Positions 33,919-42,539 of a DNA stretch of 64,000 nucleotides are shown here, one piece after another. How positions within the stretch are numbered: position 1 is the first letter of the stretch; each line of letters starts with the position of its first letter. This DNA is from Chloroflexota bacterium (lineage in GTDB: Bacteria > Chloroflexota > Anaerolineae > Aggregatilineales > Phototrophicaceae). The stretch spans positions 62,001 to 126,000 of the forward strand of contig JAPPEU010000061.1 in NCBI GenBank assembly GCA_028875245.1. The letters run 5' to 3'. Made by a program: the position numbers and the translations under genes. The notes beneath the pieces are model-generated. The model saw only the letters and a program-made list of their open reading frames with translations. It searched no databases and was not told where the DNA came from.

Positions 33919-36012
33919 CTACATGACGACGGCGGCGGAACGCGGCGGAATCACAATGCCACCGTCAGCGGCGCGCCAGGTCTCGTCATCCACCAGGCGA
34001 TAACGGCTCAGCTTGTGCTCCCCATCCACAGTGGCAGCCAATGTCACGGCGCTGTCTTCATAATTGGCGATCGCCAGGCCAGGAACGCCACCGGACTTGC
34101 TGAGAAAGACGGCATAAGGCCGATGCGCTTCGCCATCGCTTGTCCTGACCGTCGCGCCAACCTCATGGCGGAATTCGCCATCCCAGAAGGTGTCGCGCAA
34201 TTCTGTACGCAATGCGTCCATGCGCGCGCCATAATCCATCGTCAACGGAAAATCGTCCAACTGTCCTTTGAAGTTGTATGGCTCGTAGCTCATGATGTAG
34301 CGATACAGCAGGCATTGGTTGACCATGTTGCGATCGTTGAAGCCGCTGATCGCCGTCATCAGCGGCATGCGCGGCAGCATGTAGCGCGAAAGCGGCACGT
34401 GCGCTTTGTCCCAGCTGCGATGATAAGACAAGTGGTAGACCTCGAACTGCCAGTCATAAATGCCTTCGCCGGCGAAAAGAAAATCGGGATTGACCGCGCG
34501 GCTCATCTTCTCCAGATACTGCTGAAAGTCGTTATCTCTGGAAAAAACCGGGAAGCCCGGGCGATGTCCGTGGCGCTCATCAAAGCAGAGCAAGGCCGGC
34601 GAATGATGCTGGTTCTCATCGTAGAGTATCCCGTCGGCGCCCAGGTCCAGCACTTTCTGGAATTCCCCGGCGCTCACCGCGAAATATTCGTCGCTGCCAA
34701 AACACATCGGAATCAAACGCTTGGTATTGATGTTGAGGGCTTGCGTCGCCGTGTGATATTGATAACCGTTGTAGTGGTAATAATCGCCGTAGGGATCCTT
34801 AATCGCCAGCCGATGAAGATCTTGGCGGAACCATTCCGTCGCGCGATCAGCCCAGGTGAACTTGGCAAATAAGATCAGCTTAACGCCATATGATTGAATC
34901 TCGGCAATCGCCGCTCTGAGCTCGTCGAAGCTGCCGAGCCGCGGATCCGGATCATGTGAGGGATTGCCCTGATCTTGCCCGCCGTCATTCCAGCCGACCA
35001 ACTGAATCGCCTTGACGCCATGCCGCGCCGCCTCTGCTCCAATCTCGCCCAGCTCCTTGAAGGGAATGCGCAATTCATCTTCCGGCGAGTTGATGTGCAG
35101 CTGCCACCAGGCATGCGGCCGGCGCGCCCACTCCGGAATCTCCGGCGTCGTCATCCAGCCCTCCCGCCAGCGCTTGTACACATCCACCCCCTGCTGCCAG
35201 CCGCCTTGATAGGGCTGCACGGCGATCGGCGTCAGGTCGCGGGTCTCGCCCGGTTGAATGTATGGCAGATGAATGGCGGCGAAGCGCGTCGCCACATCAA
35301 TACCACTGATGGACGGGGACGCCGGCACGCGCGAGTCAATGGCGCTGTCATAACCCGGGCGCAGCTCATTGTGCCAGGCCACCAACTCCGCGCTCGGCTC
35401 GCTGACGCCAACATACAGCCCGCGGTCACGGCTGCGCAGAAGCACATAAGGCGCCGCTGGCGCGCCGCTGCGCCAGGAGTCCGGCCCGTATTGCACCGGA
35501 TAATCGAAGCCATAATAACCCAGCGTGTTTTCAAAAGCGGGATAAAGACTGCGGCGCACCGCCTCGGCGTATCCGTAATGAAAAGACTCGAATGCTTCCG
35601 CGTCCGGCGGCCGTTGAACATCACCGAAGTAGGGACAATGTACGCTCTCGACAACATATTCCGACTGATTGTCAATGCTGAGCGCGAAGGTTGCCTGCGC
35701 GCCCGCCAGCACAACGGACAGCGAAAGCTTGATGTCATGCTCGCCGCCGTAAGCCGACGTCACGCTGTCCCATGCGAAATTGACCCGTCCTCCATCCGCC
35801 GAAAGCTCAGACATCGAGACCGGTTGTTTTTCACCCAATACCGGATTGTTGCGCCGGCCGGGCAGCGGGACCAGCAGCTGAAATGACAGGCCAAGATGCC
35901 GCCGGTTGATGACTTCCCAAGCGGATGCCTTGTCAGTGAAGCCGACCAGTGCGCCGGTTTCACGCGCGAACTCAAGCCGCAGCGCCTCATTTTCCAAAGT
36001 GATGATATCCAT
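33919..36012 (-). CDS. Putative glycoside hydrolase (DUF6259-like)
   Basis: 697 residues, no signal peptide. Residues 1-270 look like a beta-sandwich domain. From about 300 there is a TIM-barrel-like part: HAWWQLHINSPEDELRIPFKEL, then GVKAIQLVGWNDGGQDQGNPSHD, then GVKLILFAKFTWAD, then LGADGILYDENQHH. The acidic residues in the last two could be catalytic. A small beta domain ends the protein. I recall this as the DUF6259 type near GH36-like clans, but cannot test it. It is the last gene of the sugar ABC operon, so it probably trims the imported oligosaccharide in the cytoplasm. Confidence 0.72.
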   Translation of the reverse strand: MDIITLENEALRLEFARETGALVGFTDKASAWEVINRRHLGLSFQLLVPLPGRRNNPVLGEKQPVSMSELSADGGRVNFAWDSVTSAYGGEHDIKLSLSVVLAGAQATFALSIDNQSEYVVESVHCPYFGDVQRPPDAEAFESFHYGYAEAVRRSLYPAFENTLGYYGFDYPVQYGPDSWRSGAPAAPYVLLRSRDRGLYVGVSEPSAELVAWHNELRPGYDSAIDSRVPASPSISGIDVATRFAAIHLPYIQPGETRDLTPIAVQPYQGGWQQGVDVYKRWREGWMTTPEIPEWARRPHAWWQLHINSPEDELRIPFKELGEIGAEAARHGVKAIQLVGWNDGGQDQGNPSHDPDPRLGSFDELRAAIAEIQSYGVKLILFAKFTWADRATEWFRQDLHRLAIKDPYGDYYHYNGYQYHTATQALNINTKRLIPMCFGSDEYFAVSAGEFQKVLDLGADGILYDENQHHSPALLCFDERHGHRPGFPVFSRDNDFQQYLEKMSRAVNPDFLFAGEGIYDWQFEVYHLSYHRSWDKAHVPLSRYMLPRMPLMTAISGFNDRNMVNQCLLYRYIMSYEPYNFKGQLDDFPLTMDYGARMDALRTELRDTFWDGEFRHEVGATVRTSDGEAHRPYAVFLSKSGGVPGLAIANYEDSAVTLAATVDGEHKLSRYRLVDDETWRAADGGIVIPPRSAAVVM

Positions 36013-36024
36013 AATTGTCTCCGC

Positions 36025-36897
36025 TTAACCTTTGATTGACCCCGACGTCAGCCCGCGAATGAACCAGCGCTGCAGTAAGACATAAATGACGATCATGGGG
36101 ATGCTGGCGATGCTCAAAGTCGCGAATATGACATTCCATTCCGCCCGCCCAAATTGAAGGAAGAATACCTGAATCGTTAATGTAAGCGGGCGCAGCTCGT
36201 CTGAGCGGATGAGCAGCAGGGGCAGAAAATATTCGTTCCAGGCGCCGACGAATGTCAAGATGGACACCGTCGCCACCGCCGGCCCCGATATCGGCATGAC
36301 AACGCGCAGAAAGGCCGTGAACTCGGAGCAGCCGTCGATCTTCGCCGCTTCACGCAGCTCATTCGGAATCGAACGGAAAAAAGCCTGAAAGATGAATATC
36401 GACAGTGGAATCGCGCCGGATGCAATCGCCAGGATGAGGCCCAGATAACTGTCCGTCAGCTTCAGCCGTACAAACAGCACATAGAAGGGAATAATGGGTA
36501 CGGGCGCTTGCATGGTGAAGACGAAGACCAACAAAATAATGCCGCTGAAGCGAAACGAGAACTTGGCAAAGGCGTAACCGGCGATCGAAGACAGGCAGAC
36601 GACTACCAGCACGGCGCCAATCGATACGATGCCGCTGTTCAGCAGCGCTCGCCCGAGCCTCGCCTTTTCCCAGGCGTCGGCATAATTCTGCAATGCCGGC
36701 TCGGCAGGCAGGCCCCAAATGTTGGAGATTAGCTCGCCCGGGGTCTTGAACGACGCCAAAATCATCCACAAGACCGGATAGACGATGATGATGGTGAAGA
36801 GTATCAGAATCGCGTGATTGAAAAGCGATACCAGCACGTGACGCCAATGGATGCCCTGCTGCCTTGATTCTTGCCCGCTGAACCGCGCTGCGCTCAT
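36025..36897 (-). CDS. Carbohydrate ABC transporter permease (MalG type)
   Basis: 290 residues, six predicted membrane helices. The EAA coupling motif is ELREAAKIDGCSEFTAFLRVVMPISGPA near residue 180. LMWMILASFKTPGEL opens the family-like first loop, and NEYFLPLLLI lies near 230. The C-terminus ends with RWFIRGLTSGSIKG, typical of MalG. It forms the sugar channel with the preceding permease gene, 14 bases upstream. Confidence 0.93.
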   Translation of the reverse strand: MSAARFSGQESRQQGIHWRHVLVSLFNHAILILFTIIIVYPVLWMILASFKTPGELISNIWGLPAEPALQNYADAWEKARLGRALLNSGIVSIGAVLVVVCLSSIAGYAFAKFSFRFSGIILLVFVFTMQAPVPIIPFYVLFVRLKLTDSYLGLILAIASGAIPLSIFIFQAFFRSIPNELREAAKIDGCSEFTAFLRVVMPISGPAVATVSILTFVGAWNEYFLPLLLIRSDELRPLTLTIQVFFLQFGRAEWNVIFATLSIASIPMIVIYVLLQRWFIRGLTSGSIKG

Positions 36898-36910
36898 GCG
36901 ATCCTGACTT

Positions 36911-37831
36911 TCAGTCCGTATTATCGCCGCTGGTCATCAGTTTGAGCTGGATCGCCGCGACCAGCGTGACGATGACAAGCAGGACATAAGACAAGGCGGC
37001 GGAAAAACCGAAGCGATAGAACTTGAAACCGCGAATATAAATGTGCAGGGCCATGACATTGGTGGCGTTGGCCGGGCCGCCGGCCGTCATGATGAAGGGA
37101 ATATCAAAGACGTTGAATGCCCCCATGACCGAAATCGTAACGTTGACAATCATCACCGGCTGCAGCATGGGCAGCGTGACGTGCAAGAATTGCTGCCATA
37201 CCGACGCGCCATCAATGCGCGCCGCCTCATAAAGCTCATCGGGGATCGACTGCAAGCCGGCCAGAAATATGACCATGTGGAAGCCGTACCACTTCCATAT
37301 ATCGACCAGGATGAGGGAATTTAGCGCCACCGCGGCGTCGCCGAGCCAATCCTGCACCAGGACGCCCAAACCCAGACCGCGCAGCAGGCTGTTAATCAAA
37401 CCGAATTGCGGATTGAACAGCCAGGACCACAAGACGCCCACAACCACAAATGACATGACCACCGGCATGAAGAGGCTGGTTCGATAAAATGTCCGCCCCT
37501 TCAAAGCCTGATGCAGCAGAATCGCCAGAAACAGGGACAAGACTATCTTGCCAAGCACCGTCCCCACCGCATAATGCACATTATTCATCAAGACGGCGCC
37601 CGTCATCGGATCGCTCAATATCTTCTCGAAATTGCGCAAGCCAATATACCTTGGCTCCTCAATGCCATCCCAGCGCAGGAGCGACATCTGCAGGCCACTC
37701 ACAAGTGGATACAGCTTGAAGACGCCGTACACAGCTAAAGCCGGCAAGATCCACAAGTACGGAGACAGCTTTGACAGCCGCCGCCGCCGCGCGCTAACAG
37801 GCTCGTTCTTCGGCATTATTGTGGCAGGCAC
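36911..37831 (-). CDS. Carbohydrate ABC transporter permease (MalF type)
   Basis: 306 residues, six predicted membrane helices. SPYLWILPALAVYGVFKLYPLVSGLQMSL starts the protein. The coupling loop is ELYEAARIDGASVWQQFLHVTLPML near residue 215. FIMTAGGPANATNVMALHIYIRGFKFYRFGFSAALSYVL is strongly MalF/UgpA-like. No ATPase is encoded in this operon; sugar importers often share one MsmX-type ATPase. Confidence 0.93.
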   Translation of the reverse strand: MPATIMPKNEPVSARRRRLSKLSPYLWILPALAVYGVFKLYPLVSGLQMSLLRWDGIEEPRYIGLRNFEKILSDPMTGAVLMNNVHYAVGTVLGKIVLSLFLAILLHQALKGRTFYRTSLFMPVVMSFVVVGVLWSWLFNPQFGLINSLLRGLGLGVLVQDWLGDAAVALNSLILVDIWKWYGFHMVIFLAGLQSIPDELYEAARIDGASVWQQFLHVTLPMLQPVMIVNVTISVMGAFNVFDIPFIMTAGGPANATNVMALHIYIRGFKFYRFGFSAALSYVLLVIVTLVAAIQLKLMTSGDNTD

Positions 37832-38009
37832 AGGCCTAAAACCTCAGTAGTCCACATTACTGGTGTGAGAATTCGCGATACTCCAAAAACCCCCCCTTCC
37901 CTCATTTTGGGGACGCCCGCCATGGAGATGGCGGTAGGGGCCGGGGATGGGGGCAATACCGAATGGGGCAAGGGCATGGACCCTCACCCCCTAATCTGCC
38001 GTAAACTGA

Positions 38010-39320
38010 CTATAACTCGAATTCGTAGCCGTCGGCGTAGAGCTCGTCCAACACGCCCTGGATGTTATCGGCGGCTTGGCTCGCGGTAACTGTCTTGGCG
38101 ACAATCCCTTGCTGCTGTTCCTGGAAGGCGCGTGTGATCTCGGGCGGCCAGTACCAATCGAGATAGACGAATTGATTGGGCGCCGAAATGTCGCCATAGC
38201 GAATCGACAGCGGATCATCGCTGGGTTGAACCCCGATGTTTGTCGACACCGCGTCGGCATAGACCGCGTTGCGCAGCGCCACCATCTCATCGGTCGTCCA
38301 GAAATCCAGGATGGACCAGGCGAGCGCTTCCCGCTCAGGCGCGATCCGCGAATAGATGCCAGTAGCCCATCCCGTGCCGCCCGGCAATTGACGTTTCACC
38401 ATCTCGTCATCCACAGAGCGCAAGGGGTTGACAAAGGACAGATCAAGTTCGGGGAAGTCCCCCATTCTATAAGTGCCAACCCAACCGCCCCAGTGGTACC
38501 AGAAGGCGGCATTGCCCGAGGTCAGAGACAGCTCCGCCGCCGGGACGTCCATGCTGTTGACCCCGTCCACGAACATGCCGTCGTCCGTGTAGGCTTGCAA
38601 GATCTCCAAGCCGGCCAGATGCTCCGGATCGGTGAACTTGGTGTTGCCGGTCAAAACATCAAAGGTGCCTTCGACTGGCCGATTGCCCGAGGTCTGCGCA
38701 TAAGCCCAGAACTGCCACACCGGCCACAAATAAATATTCAACCCGGAATGCGTGAAAGGCGCGTAGCCGGCCGCCTTGAGATCGTCCGCCATATCCAGCA
38801 GCTGCTGGTAGCTCTCCGGCTCGCCTTCGAAGCCGACCGCGTCCAGCGCCTTCTGATTGTAGAAGAAGGGGAAGCCGCTGATGCCGCCGTTCGGTATCGC
38901 CCAAAGGCTGCCGCCGATGGAATAAGTCTCGAGACCGATTGGACGGAAGCGATCCAGATAATCCACGTCAGACAGGTCCTTCAAGCGGCCGCCAACCGCA
39001 TACCGCCTCAAATCCTGCCCGTTGAGATCCATGATGTCAATCTGGTCGCCCGCGATTTCGGCGGCGGCGAACAGCTCGGTATAGCGTTCGCTTGTCAAGC
39101 TGCGCCACACCACCTTGACACCGGGAAATTCTTCTTCAAGCCTGGCGATAAAATCTGCCTGCTGCGAGGCCTCGCCGGCGCTCATGACGACGAAATCGCC
39201 TTGATAGTCGTCCTGCCCCAAAACCGGCAAATGGCTGATGTTGCTGGCCGCGGCCGCTGCTACGGTGCCTGCGCTGGCGGCCGCCTTGAGGAATTCGCGT
39301 CTGCTAAGCTTCTTGCTCAT
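38010..39320 (-). CDS. Sugar ABC transporter substrate-binding protein (Tat-type signal)
   Basis: 436 residues. The N-terminus KKLSRREFLKAAASAGTVAAAAA has the twin-arginine motif, so export is probably folded and Tat-dependent. The family 1 binding-protein core follows (VKVVWRSLTSERYTELFAA, IMDLNGQDLRRYA, AIPNGGISGFPFFYNQKALDAVGF, GNAAFWYHWGGWVG). GAAAGGA lies ten bases before ATG 39320. It is the first gene of the operon. A 178-base gap with GGGGCCGGGG tracts separates it from the first permease. Confidence 0.9.
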   Translation of the reverse strand: MSKKLSRREFLKAAASAGTVAAAAASNISHLPVLGQDDYQGDFVVMSAGEASQQADFIARLEEEFPGVKVVWRSLTSERYTELFAAAEIAGDQIDIMDLNGQDLRRYAVGGRLKDLSDVDYLDRFRPIGLETYSIGGSLWAIPNGGISGFPFFYNQKALDAVGFEGEPESYQQLLDMADDLKAAGYAPFTHSGLNIYLWPVWQFWAYAQTSGNRPVEGTFDVLTGNTKFTDPEHLAGLEILQAYTDDGMFVDGVNSMDVPAAELSLTSGNAAFWYHWGGWVGTYRMGDFPELDLSFVNPLRSVDDEMVKRQLPGGTGWATGIYSRIAPEREALAWSILDFWTTDEMVALRNAVYADAVSTNIGVQPSDDPLSIRYGDISAPNQFVYLDWYWPPEITRAFQEQQQGIVAKTVTASQAADNIQGVLDELYADGYEFEL

Positions 39321-39413
39321 CTCAAAATCCTTTCAACAATACATTTTGTCTATACGGCTCACGATGAGTTTATTGTAGTTTTTCACCTCCTCGTTTCGAT
39401 CACGACTACATGA

Positions 39414-39442
39414 AGTCTACCGAGAACGTTCACAGATGTCAA
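39414..39442 (-). promoter_or_regulatory. Promoter of the sugar ABC operon with LacI-type operator
   Basis: On the minus strand, TTGACA (39437-39442) and TAGACT (39414-39419) are 17 bases apart. The spacer contains GTGAACGTTCTC (39422-39433), a palindrome centred on AACGTT like many LacI-family operators. A repressor there would block RNA polymerase. No LacI regulator gene is in the window. Confidence 0.6.
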
Positions 39443-39529
39443 AAGCGAGCCGCTCGCCGGCAGCGAACAGAACTCCCGCGCTCACAGAAAATTACAAGCC
39501 TTTTGCTCGCGCGCGCAGGTCCATAAGAA

Positions 39530-39557
39530 AGAAAAAGACCGACATCGCTGTCGGTCA
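39530..39557 (-). terminator. Intrinsic terminator after tRNA-Val
   Basis: GACCGACAGCGATGTCGGTC (39537-39556, minus strand) forms an eight-pair stem followed by TTTTTC. Confidence 0.8.
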
Positions 39558-39570
39558 ATCTCTCCACCAG

Positions 39571-39643
39571 TGGGCTGTACAGGACTCGAACCTGTAACCT
39601 CCTCGACGTCAACGAGGCGCTCTGCCAGTTGAGCTAACGGCCC
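39571..39643 (-). tRNA. tRNA-Val (anticodon GAC)
   Basis: 73 bases with all four arms. The anticodon stem is CCTCG/CGAGG with loop TTGACGT, giving anticodon GAC. The T arm is ACAGG-TTCGAGT-CCTGT. The acceptor has a C-A mismatch at the fifth pair (GGGCCGT against ACAGCCC). The discriminator is A and no CCA is encoded. Confidence 0.93.
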
Positions 39644-39814
39644 GGTTTGCACCCATTGTAACGTAGATGAGGCCGCGCGCGCAAGGGTCTAGCCTGTCGC
39701 TGTATCTAGCAATTTGTCATTTGAAATAGCCGTTTCGCCCAACAATAGGCCCTAGCTCTATGCCCTCTGTGTACTCTTTGGTGAAAATTGCAGCGACTGC
39801 ATCACCCGCGCCAT

Positions 39815-39844
39815 TTGACAAAGGCAACGCGCTCGCCGTATCAT
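39815..39844 (+). promoter_or_regulatory. Predicted promoter of the DnaJ-domain gene
   Basis: TTGACA (39815-39820) and TATCAT (39839-39844) are 18 bases apart, placing the transcript start near 39851. Confidence 0.55.
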
Positions 39845-39877
39845 AGCGCCATCGTGCCGCCAAGGCAGGGGCGCCCT

Positions 39878-40681
39878 GTGCCAAGCTCAGCAACCGAAGA
39901 AATCAAGTCCCGCTTTCGCCGGATCCAGGACGTCAAATATGCCAGCACGGCAGCCCAGACGCCCCTCACCGCGCGCAATCACGAACCCGATATCGTGGTC
40001 GAGACCTGGATGAACAGCCGCCTCTTTGTCTACATTCTGGAGACGCCGCCCAAACCACGGCAGATAAAATCCGCGCTCAAGCAGAACAGCAGCGCCAGCA
40101 TCGGCTCGCTCTTTCTCATTGACGCCGCTCTCCTGCCCGCCGACGGCTATTGCGGACGGCTGCGCGATTGGCAAGACGACCTGCGAGTGATGAACATGGG
40201 CACCATCTACGCCTTCGCGCTCGAGGAAGACGAGCTGCGTCTGATCCAGGTCAACATCGATGAGACGACGCAGCGCAACCAGTTCATCGTCTGGCACACG
40301 CTCGACTTCCCCTTTGACGCCGTATCCGTGCGCCGGCGCGATTATCAGACGAATATCCGCGGCAGCTGGCTAATCGGCGATATCGCCTCGACCAAGTTCA
40401 AGCGCCGCATCAGCGAGGAGCGCGCCCGCCAGCGCTTCCACTATCGGACCAAGCGCAGCCAGCCACTAGAAACAGCGGGCGCTGAACAGATCAATGCCGC
40501 TTATCTGGCGCTGGAAATTGAAGTGGGGGCGGGCCAGGAAGCGGTGAAAGAGGCCTTCCGCAATCTGGCGCGCAAGTATCATCCCGATGTCAGCGAGCAT
40601 GAAAAAGAAGAGGCGGAAAAGCGCTTCAAAGAAGTGAAGTCCGCTTACGAGCAAATCAAGACCCATCGGCGCTGGCGTTGA
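39878..40681 (+). CDS. Protein with C-terminal DnaJ (J) domain
   Basis: 267 residues from GTG 39878. The N-terminal 200 residues are alpha/beta in pattern and not recognised. The last 55 are a J domain: AYLALEIEVGAGQEAVKEAFRNLARKYHPDVSEHEKEEAEKRFKEVKSAYEQI, containing the HPD triad that stimulates DnaK ATPase. The J domain being at the end rather than the start is less common. AGGGG lies six bases before GTG 39878, and the predicted transcript start near 39851 excludes longer forms. No dnaK is nearby. Confidence 0.82.
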   Translation: MPSSATEEIKSRFRRIQDVKYASTAAQTPLTARNHEPDIVVETWMNSRLFVYILETPPKPRQIKSALKQNSSASIGSLFLIDAALLPADGYCGRLRDWQDDLRVMNMGTIYAFALEEDELRLIQVNIDETTQRNQFIVWHTLDFPFDAVSVRRRDYQTNIRGSWLIGDIASTKFKRRISEERARQRFHYRTKRSQPLETAGAEQINAAYLALEIEVGAGQEAVKEAFRNLARKYHPDVSEHEKEEAEKRFKEVKSAYEQIKTHRRWR

Positions 40682-40705
40682 GCGCACAAAGTTCTGATTC
40701 GCGAT

Positions 40706-40963
40706 TCACCCCGCCAGAATCTCTACGGCGCGCAGCAGCGCCCCGTCATCGCCGACGTTGCCGGGGAAAACGACATACCTGCCAAGCACCACCGGCAGCA
40801 CAAAGAGCAGCCCTACAAACTGCACTCTGTGGAAAGAATAATTGTCGCTGCCTCGAATTGACAGCGCCAAACCATTATCGCCTGGCGAGATGAGCCGAAC
40901 CGCAGCCCGGAACATGTGGAGCGCTGGAATCGCACCTTGGCCGCGATGGGGCATGGCAGCCAT
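40706..40963 (-). CDS. Doubtful small ORF
   Basis: The minus strand reads 85 codons (start possibly 40915), with FRAAVRLISPGDNGLALSIRGSD and VQFVGLLFVLPVVLGRYVVFPGN. The codon use is plausible but nothing is recognised. On the plus strand the same DNA, in one frame with a single TGA, reads TIIAWRDEPNRSPEHVERW then TLAAMGHGSHANPMTAA, which also looks protein-like. The region may hold a gene remnant on either strand. It is the only stretch of about 300 bases between the J-domain and DinB genes. Confidence 0.25.
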   Translation of the reverse strand: MAAMPHRGQGAIPALHMFRAAVRLISPGDNGLALSIRGSDNYSFHRVQFVGLLFVLPVVLGRYVVFPGNVGDDGALLRAVEILAG

Positions 40964-40987
40964 GCCAATCCCATGACGGCGGCTGCG

Positions 40988-41488
40988 CTAGCCTGCTTTG
41001 GCCAGACAATGCGCGCTGAAGCTATTGTCCGCTCCCGCGGCGCCGCTGATTTGCGCGATCATCTGCCGCATCTCGGCGCGATGAAGCGTATTGTGGTTGA
41101 AGAAATGGAAAATCGTCTGCCAGACCGGTGTCCTCATCTCGGTTTCGCGGTAGACGATATCGACCTCGCGCGTTACCGTGAGATCATCCAGCGCGGCCAT
41201 ATAACGCATCCACCGCGCTTCCACCCGGTCCCAGGCCGCTCTGATTTGCTCGCGTGTGGGATCATCCATCGTGACGGCGACAGTGGTGACCTTGACGCCG
41301 TTAAGTCGTTCCAGGCTCGCATGCATCACATCCACGACATGAACGCACTCGCGCTGCAAAGTCCCCCAGGAATAACCGGTATCGACCGTGAACGCGGCTT
41401 CCTGCAACGGCATAATCGCCTCATCCCACAGGCGTCGATCTTCGCCTGTCTGATACTCGAAGATCGCTTTGACGATATCGGCCGTCAT
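40988..41488 (-). CDS. DinB-like four-helix protein (downstream copy)
   Basis: 166 residues, all-helical. It has the DinB/YfiT-type pattern: a histidine in the second helix (QRECVHVVDVMH) and an HNTLHRAEMRQMI motif in the last helix giving two more. Metal binding is therefore plausible. Some relatives are thiol-dependent transferases; the function of this one is unknown. Its start overlaps the stop of the other DinB-like gene by four bases, so the pair is coupled and probably arose by duplication. Confidence 0.8.
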   Translation of the reverse strand: MTADIVKAIFEYQTGEDRRLWDEAIMPLQEAAFTVDTGYSWGTLQRECVHVVDVMHASLERLNGVKVTTVAVTMDDPTREQIRAAWDRVEARWMRYMAALDDLTVTREVDIVYRETEMRTPVWQTIFHFFNHNTLHRAEMRQMIAQISGAAGADNSFSAHCLAKAG

Positions 41489-42009
41489 TTGCGAAACACC
41501 CCGGTCAGATATTGCATCAGGCTGAGATCGAAGGCCGGCGGCTCATGCACCTCGGCCACCATGCGCATGATGTCCGAACGATGCGTGCTGCCCTGGTAGA
41601 TGACATCCATAATCAACTGCCACACTTTCAATTTGTCCGCCGAGCCGTCAGCGGCGGGCGCGCAGTCGGAGAAAAACAAGGCGGCGTCGAGCTCGCTGGC
41701 AAGCTGCGTCCAGCCAGCGTGAATCGCCTCCCACTGCATTTGCATCTTTGCTCGATCGGCTGAAACGGGCATTGCCGGCGCAGCATCGGGCAAGCTGCCT
41801 CGGATGCGCTGCAGGCAGGTCCCTTCGTTTTCGAGTATGTGCCAGCATTCACGCTGAATCGAGCCCAAGCCGAATCTAACTTCCTGGTTAAACTGCGCGT
41901 CAGTCAGTGGCGCGATGGCGAGCCGCCAGACGCGCGCGCCTTCCCAGCAATTGTGCTGTATCAGCTTGCGCGCGAAATCAAGATTGGCCCTGCCAGCTTC
42001 CAGGCTCAC
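41485..42009 (-). CDS. DinB-like four-helix protein (upstream copy)
   Basis: 174 residues, related to the next gene along its whole length (QRECWHILENEGTCLQRIRG against QRECVHVVDVMHASLERLNG). The last-helix motif is YQGSTHRSDIMRMV, so the first histidine of the HxxxH pair is Tyr. Metal binding may be altered. It lies 30 bases downstream of tRNA-CAU. Confidence 0.8.
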   Translation of the reverse strand: MSLEAGRANLDFARKLIQHNCWEGARVWRLAIAPLTDAQFNQEVRFGLGSIQRECWHILENEGTCLQRIRGSLPDAAPAMPVSADRAKMQMQWEAIHAGWTQLASELDAALFFSDCAPAADGSADKLKVWQLIMDVIYQGSTHRSDIMRMVAEVHEPPAFDLSLMQYLTGVFRK

Positions 42010-42038
42010 TTCGATTCTGTGGGCTCGGTTGACCTAGA

Positions 42039-42111
<73 letters not shown>

Positions 42112-42149
42112 GCGCGACGCCGGCCGCAGCGACCGGCAAATTGAGCAGG

Positions 42150-42220
42150 AGCGGGTAACGGGATTCGAACCCGTACTGACACCTTGGAAGGGTGGAGTGC
42201 TACCGTTACACCATACCCGC
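42150..42220 (-). tRNA. tRNA-Gly (anticodon TCC)
   Basis: 71 bases with acceptor GCGGGTA/TACCCGC, anticodon stem CACCC/GGGTG-type with loop CTTCCAA, and T arm ACGGG-TTCGAAT-CCCGT. Discriminator T is usual for glycine. Confidence 0.93.
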
Positions 42221-42230
42221 AATTTAACAG

Positions 42231-42304
42231 TCGGGGCGCCCGGATTCGAACCGGGGACCTCACGGACCCAAACCGTGCGCGCTACCGGGCTGCGCCACGC
42301 CCCG
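42231..42304 (-). tRNA. tRNA-Pro (anticodon TGG)
   Basis: 74 bases with acceptor CGGGGCG/CGCCCCG, anticodon stem CACGG/CCGTG, loop TTTGGGT, and T arm CCCGG-TTCGAAT-CCGGG. It is first in the minus-strand order Pro, Gly, CAU. Confidence 0.93.
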
Positions 42305-42418
42305 AATGCTCAGCTATCTTAACCGTCGCGCGTCACATAGTAAAGTCGAAAGTGCATTGGCTCATCCATTTCGACTGAACGTCAAATCAGTCCGTTTAGT
42401 CGCTTGCCAGGGGAAGCT

Positions 42419-42500
42419 GTAGGAGCGAGCCATTGGGTCGCCCGTCGAATGGAATAGCGTACACAAGCGGGCGTTTCGGCGAAAAGCCCCTGCAACTGTC
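42419..42500. repeat. Paired REP-like palindromes, diverged
   Basis: CTGTAGGAGCGAGCCATTGGGTCGCCC (42419-42445) faces GGGCGTTTCGGCGAAAAGCCCCTGCA (42470-42496). It separates the tRNA cluster from the NYN gene. Confidence 0.65.
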
Positions 42501-42539
42501 TTGTTGTGAGTTGGTCAATTGAAGAAGCGCACCTTGGAC

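Noticed and set aside
40854-40985. Second in-frame TGA candidate selenoprotein
   Set aside because: No family match, no conserved Cys position to compare, and an opposite-strand reading competes.
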